A stretch of DNA of 7,659 nt from Clostridia bacterium (lineage in GTDB: Bacteria > Bacillota > Clostridia > Oscillospirales > Acutalibacteraceae), in assembly GCA_900766945.1 (NCBI GenBank), contig CAAFXD010000137.1, forward strand, positions 1-7,659, given 5' to 3'. The position numbers and the translations under genes are program-made. Each line of letters begins with the position of its first letter. The first letter of the stretch is position 1. This document shows, piece after piece, positions 5,204 to 7,659 of this stretch. The notes beneath the pieces were generated by a model that was given only the letters and a program-made list of their open reading frames with translations, searched no databases and was not told the DNA's origin.

Positions 5204-6526
5204 ATGGGTTACACAAAAGAAGATGTTTTACGCATCGCAAAAGAAAAGGATGTTAAATTTATCCGTTTACAGTTCACGGATATTTTCGGGCAGATGAAAA
5301 ATGTTGCCATCACCGAAAGTCAGCTGGAAAAAGCGCTCGACAACGAATGCATGTTTGACGGCTCCTCGATTGAGGGCTTTGTGCGTATCAACGAGTCCGA
5401 TATGTATTTGCGCCCCGATTACGATTCGTTCGTCATTTTGCCGTGGAAAGACAGAGTGGCGCGCCTGATTTGCGATGTGTACTGTGCAGACGGCAAAACC
5501 CCGTTCCTCGGCGACCCGAGAAATGTTTTGAAAAAGGTCATTAAAGAAGCCGCCGATATGGGCTACACCTTCAATGTCGGTCCGGAATGCGAATTTTTCC
5601 TGTTCCAGCTTGACGAGGACGGCAACCCCACCACCAAAACCGCCGATGTGGCAGGTTACTTCGATATGGGCCCCTCCGACCAGGGCGAACAGTGCCGCCG
5701 CGATATTTGCTTGGCGCTCGAAGATATGGGCTTTGAAATTGAGGCTTCGCACCACGAAGTTGCCGAAGGCCAGCACGAAATCGACTTCCGTTTTGACGAA
5801 GTGCTCAAAACCGCGGACAATGTGGTCACCTTTAAACATGTTGTCAAGACCTATGCGCGCCGTCACGGCTTGCACGCCACCTTTATGCCGAAGCCCGTTT
5901 TCGGCATCAACGGCTCGGGAATGCACACCAATATGTCTTTGATGAAAGACGGCAAAAACGCGTTCTATGACCCCGACGCGGAATTGGGTTTGAGCGAAAC
6001 CGCCATGCAGTTTATCGCCGGCGTTTTGGCGCATGTCAAGGGCATTGCGGCGGTTTCCAATCCGCTTGTCAACTCCTATAAACGCTTGGTGCCCGGCTAC
6101 GAAGCACCCGTTTACCTTTCCTGGTCCGCTTCCAACCGTTCCGCACTGATTCGTGTGCCTGCGGCACGCGGTATGGGTACGCGCGTGGAGCTTCGTTGCC
6201 CCGACCCGTCCTGCAACCCGTATTTGGAAATGGCGCTTTGCTTGGCGGCAGGCTTGGACGGCATTAAAAAGAAAATGACCCCGCCCGCCGGCACGACCAA
6301 GAACATTTTCGCGATGACGCCCGACGAACTGAAAGCCGACGGCATTGAAAGCCTGCCCGGCTCTTTGGAAGAAGCGCTCGTAGAATTCAAGAAAGACCCG
6401 TTCATCAAAGAGGCGCTCGGCGAGCATGTCTATGAGAAATATTTGGAAGGTAAAGAAAAAGAGTGGGATGACTACCGCACCAAGGTAACCGGTTGGGAAG
6501 TTGACCGCTATCTGTCGAAGTATTAA
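5204..6526 (+). CDS. glnA: Glutamine synthetase, type I (alpha subclass)
   Basis: ATP-dependent synthesis of glutamine from glutamate and ammonium in the cytoplasm; 440 residues, the usual length of the Bacillus/Clostridium GSI-alpha dodecamer subunit. Signature motifs occur in order: DGSSIEGF (52-59) with Asp52, VGPECEFF (125-132) with metal ligands Glu128/Glu130, HHEVAEGQHE (183-192), GSGMHTNMS (237-245) with His241, RLVPGYEAPVYLSW (294-307) with Arg294 and Glu300, NRSALIRVP (311-319), and RCPDPSCNPY (331-340). Arg61 corresponds by alignment from memory to the Bacillus Arg62 involved in feedback inhibition. At the position of the adenylylated tyrosine of beta-type enzymes there is Phe369 (NIFAM), so adenylylation is excluded. 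Start ATG 5204 is set by AAGGAG (5190-5195, 8 bases away); an in-frame codon at 5171 would lie inside the leader hairpin. Expressed alone from its own promoter through the leader hairpin. Confidence 0.98.
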   Translation: MGYTKEDVLRIAKEKDVKFIRLQFTDIFGQMKNVAITESQLEKALDNECMFDGSSIEGFVRINESDMYLRPDYDSFVILPWKDRVARLICDVYCADGKTPFLGDPRNVLKKVIKEAADMGYTFNVGPECEFFLFQLDEDGNPTTKTADVAGYFDMGPSDQGEQCRRDICLALEDMGFEIEASHHEVAEGQHEIDFRFDEVLKTADNVVTFKHVVKTYARRHGLHATFMPKPVFGINGSGMHTNMSLMKDGKNAFYDPDAELGLSETAMQFIAGVLAHVKGIAAVSNPLVNSYKRLVPGYEAPVYLSWSASNRSALIRVPAARGMGTRVELRCPDPSCNPYLEMALCLAAGLDGIKKKMTPPAGTTKNIFAMTPDELKADGIESLPGSLEEALVEFKKDPFIKEALGEHVYEKYLEGKEKEWDDYRTKVTGWEVDRYLSKY

Positions 6527-6584
6527 GATGATAAGATTGCAGACTGTCTCTGCGTTCTTATAAATACCTCATTTTTTCTCCTGC

Positions 6585-6628
6585 AAGTAAGGGAGACCGT
6601 GTTATGCGGCCTCCCTTACTTCTTTTTT
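6585..6628 (+). terminator. Intrinsic terminator of glnA
   Basis: Perfect 11-bp arms AAGTAAGGGAG (6585-6595) and CTCCCTTACTT (6611-6621), with an inner CCG/CGG pairing, then C and six T (6623-6628). It lies 58 bases after the glnA stop. On the opposite strand no T-run follows the hairpin, so it does not clearly terminate the convergent azlD transcript. The stretch 6527-6584 shows nothing else. Confidence 0.9.
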
Positions 6629-6643
6629 ATTCTGTTTTCTTGT

Positions 6644-6964
6644 TTACATGAGGCGCATAATCCATTCTGTTATAAATACCGCGCCGCACGCGCACAGCGC
6701 CACGGTAACCAATCCTTTTTCGCAAAACGCAAGCAACAACGCCACCAAAAGCCCTGCGAGCGCCGACCAAATTCCGCCGCCCGTCGCGGAAAAAATCGCG
6801 GGAAATGTCATCGCCGCAAGCACGGCGTAGGGTATGTAATACAAAAACGATTTGATAAAGGTATTTTCAATCTTTTTGCGAAAAATGACCAGCGGCAACA
6901 TACGGATAAGATAGGTCACGCCCGCCATCACGGCTAACTGCAACAAAAGATATTTCGTCGTCAT
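6644..6964 (-). CDS. azlD: AzlD, small subunit of branched-chain amino acid exporter
   Basis: A 106-residue integral membrane protein, typical AzlD length, partner of AzlC in export of branched-chain amino acids and analogues. About four hydrophobic segments are visible (about 4-20, 40-58, 64-80 and 84-103). The conserved pattern VTYLIRMLP (16-24) followed by FLYYIPYAVLAAMTFP (40-55) is the family hallmark. The ATG at 6964 overlaps the azlC stop codon (ATGA, 6961-6964), which indicates translational coupling; a G-rich GGGGGCGG just upstream may serve as a weak ribosome site. In-frame upstream starts would run far into azlC and are not credible. Substrate specificity is inferred from the family only. 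It is convergent with glnA, with only about 117 bases between the two stop codons. Confidence 0.92.
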   Translation of the reverse strand: MTTKYLLLQLAVMAGVTYLIRMLPLVIFRKKIENTFIKSFLYYIPYAVLAAMTFPAIFSATGGGIWSALAGLLVALLLAFCEKGLVTVALCACGAVFITEWIMRLM

Positions 6965-7659
6965 TGTGCCGCCCCCTGTTCTTCTTTGATGGGCTTGATA
7001 ATCGCGCCGAGCGTGGCGGCAACCACGGCGCAAATGATAATGACAAAGCCTGTGGAAACACGGTTTAACACGGGCACATAGGTAAACAGACAACTCAGCC
7101 CCGCCGCCGTAAGCACCACCGCGGTTACCGCGCGCGAATGTTTCATCGGCGGAATAAAGATTGCCAAAAACATACCGTAAATGGCAATGCCGAGTGCTGA
7201 GCGCACCGTTTCAGGGAGCACGGCACTCGCCGCCGCGCCGAGGAGCGTGCCGAGCGTCCAGCCGAGATAGGGCATTAAAATCAGCCCGTACATATATTTT
7301 TTGCCGACCTCTTCCTTTTGCCCGCTTGCCACGGCGAAAATTTCATCGGTATTGCCGCATGCAATCAAAAGGCGGTCTAACACGGTTACGCTTTTGTGAA
7401 ATTTCTGCGACAGGGAAACGGACATCAGCGCATAGCGCAGATTGATCACCAACTGCGTCAGCGCCATTTCAAAGCACCCGCCGCCCGCAAACAGCAGAGA
7501 AAGCCCCGCGAACTGCCCCGCGGAGGTGAGATTAGTCATCGAAATCGCAACGGCAATCGACACGGGCAAGCCGCCCGCCACCGCCATCATACCGAAGGTA
7601 AAGGACACGGACAGATACCCAAGTGCAATCGGCACGCCGTCTTTTAAGCCTTTTTTGAA
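6961..7659 (-). CDS. azlC: AzlC, large subunit of branched-chain amino acid exporter (5' end outside window)
   Basis: The visible 232 codons cover nearly all of an AzlC protein, missing only the first few residues. The reading frame stays open to the window edge and reads FKKGLKDGVPIALGYLSVSF, the usual AzlC N-terminus, so the GTG at 7635 (the V in that string) is an internal codon and not the start. Several hydrophobic segments typical of the family follow, including the SAGQFAGLSLLF region, INLRYALMSVSLS, GLILMPYLGWTLGTLLGA, and C-terminal helices near AVTAVVLTAAGLS and GFVIIICAVVAATLGAII. It forms a membrane exporter with AzlD, whose start overlaps its stop. The promoter and any regulator lie outside the window. 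Confidence 0.93.
   Translation of the reverse strand, partial: FKKGLKDGVPIALGYLSVSFTFGMMAVAGGLPVSIAVAISMTNLTSAGQFAGLSLLFAGGGCFEMALTQLVINLRYALMSVSLSQKFHKSVTVLDRLLIACGNTDEIFAVASGQKEEVGKKYMYGLILMPYLGWTLGTLLGAAASAVLPETVRSALGIAIYGMFLAIFIPPMKHSRAVTAVVLTAAGLSCLFTYVPVLNRVSTGFVIIICAVVAATLGAIIKPIKEEQGAAQ

Noticed and set aside
5267..6427. Long antisense open frame (386 codons) opposite glnA, and others opposite the malic enzyme gene (338-1372 and 615-1874).
   Set aside because: They mirror strongly supported, motif-bearing genes. The translations look like low-complexity shadows without domains or ribosome sites.
7633..7635. GTG at 7635 as the azlC start.
   Set aside because: The frame continues upstream to the window edge with family-like residues FKKGLKDG, so the real start is outside.

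Overview
The window looks like a chromosomal segment from a gut-type Clostridia member (Oscillospirales/Ruminococcaceae-like). This rests on strong AAGGAG-type ribosome binding sites, a Bacillus/Clostridium-style class I-alpha glutamine synthetase, a secreted two-SH3b plus C39-like protein, an azlCD pair, and intergenic regions packed with short palindromic repeats. The taxonomic call is inference; there is no rRNA or other marker here.

Layout. Positions 1-111 hold the end of a palindromic repeat array. A complete small malic enzyme follows (177-1349, +). Then comes a 334-base gap (1350-1683) filled with hairpin units, and a two-gene, visibly AT-richer cassette encoding unrecognised membrane proteins (1684-2922 and 2935-3522, +). 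The next gap (3523-3930, 408 bases) is again filled with hairpin units and a separate symmetric element. Parts of the repeats on the two sides of the cassette are near-identical but inverted and partly reordered, so the cassette sits between related inverted repeats. On the minus strand is a secreted SH3b-SH3b-C39-like peptidase (3931-4917). The divergent intergenic region 4918-5203 carries a near-consensus promoter followed within about 20 bases by a perfect 13-bp terminator-like hairpin, just ahead of glnA (5204-6526, +). glnA ends in a clear intrinsic terminator (6585-6628). Convergent to it are azlD (6644-6964, -) and the 5'-truncated azlC (6961-7659, -), overlapping by ATGA.

How the genes work together. 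Malic enzyme (malate to pyruvate), glutamine synthetase (ammonium assimilation) and AzlCD (branched-chain amino acid export) are ordinary housekeeping or transport functions with no sign of one shared pathway. The two points deserving a second look are (1) the unknown membrane-protein pair, one with an apparently extracytoplasmic coiled coil ending in an Ada-like HxxxC...CxxC motif, set between inverted repeat modules, and (2) the promoter-proximal terminator hairpin of glnA, which looks like an attenuation control. No CRISPR array, tRNA, rRNA, transposase or integrase is seen.
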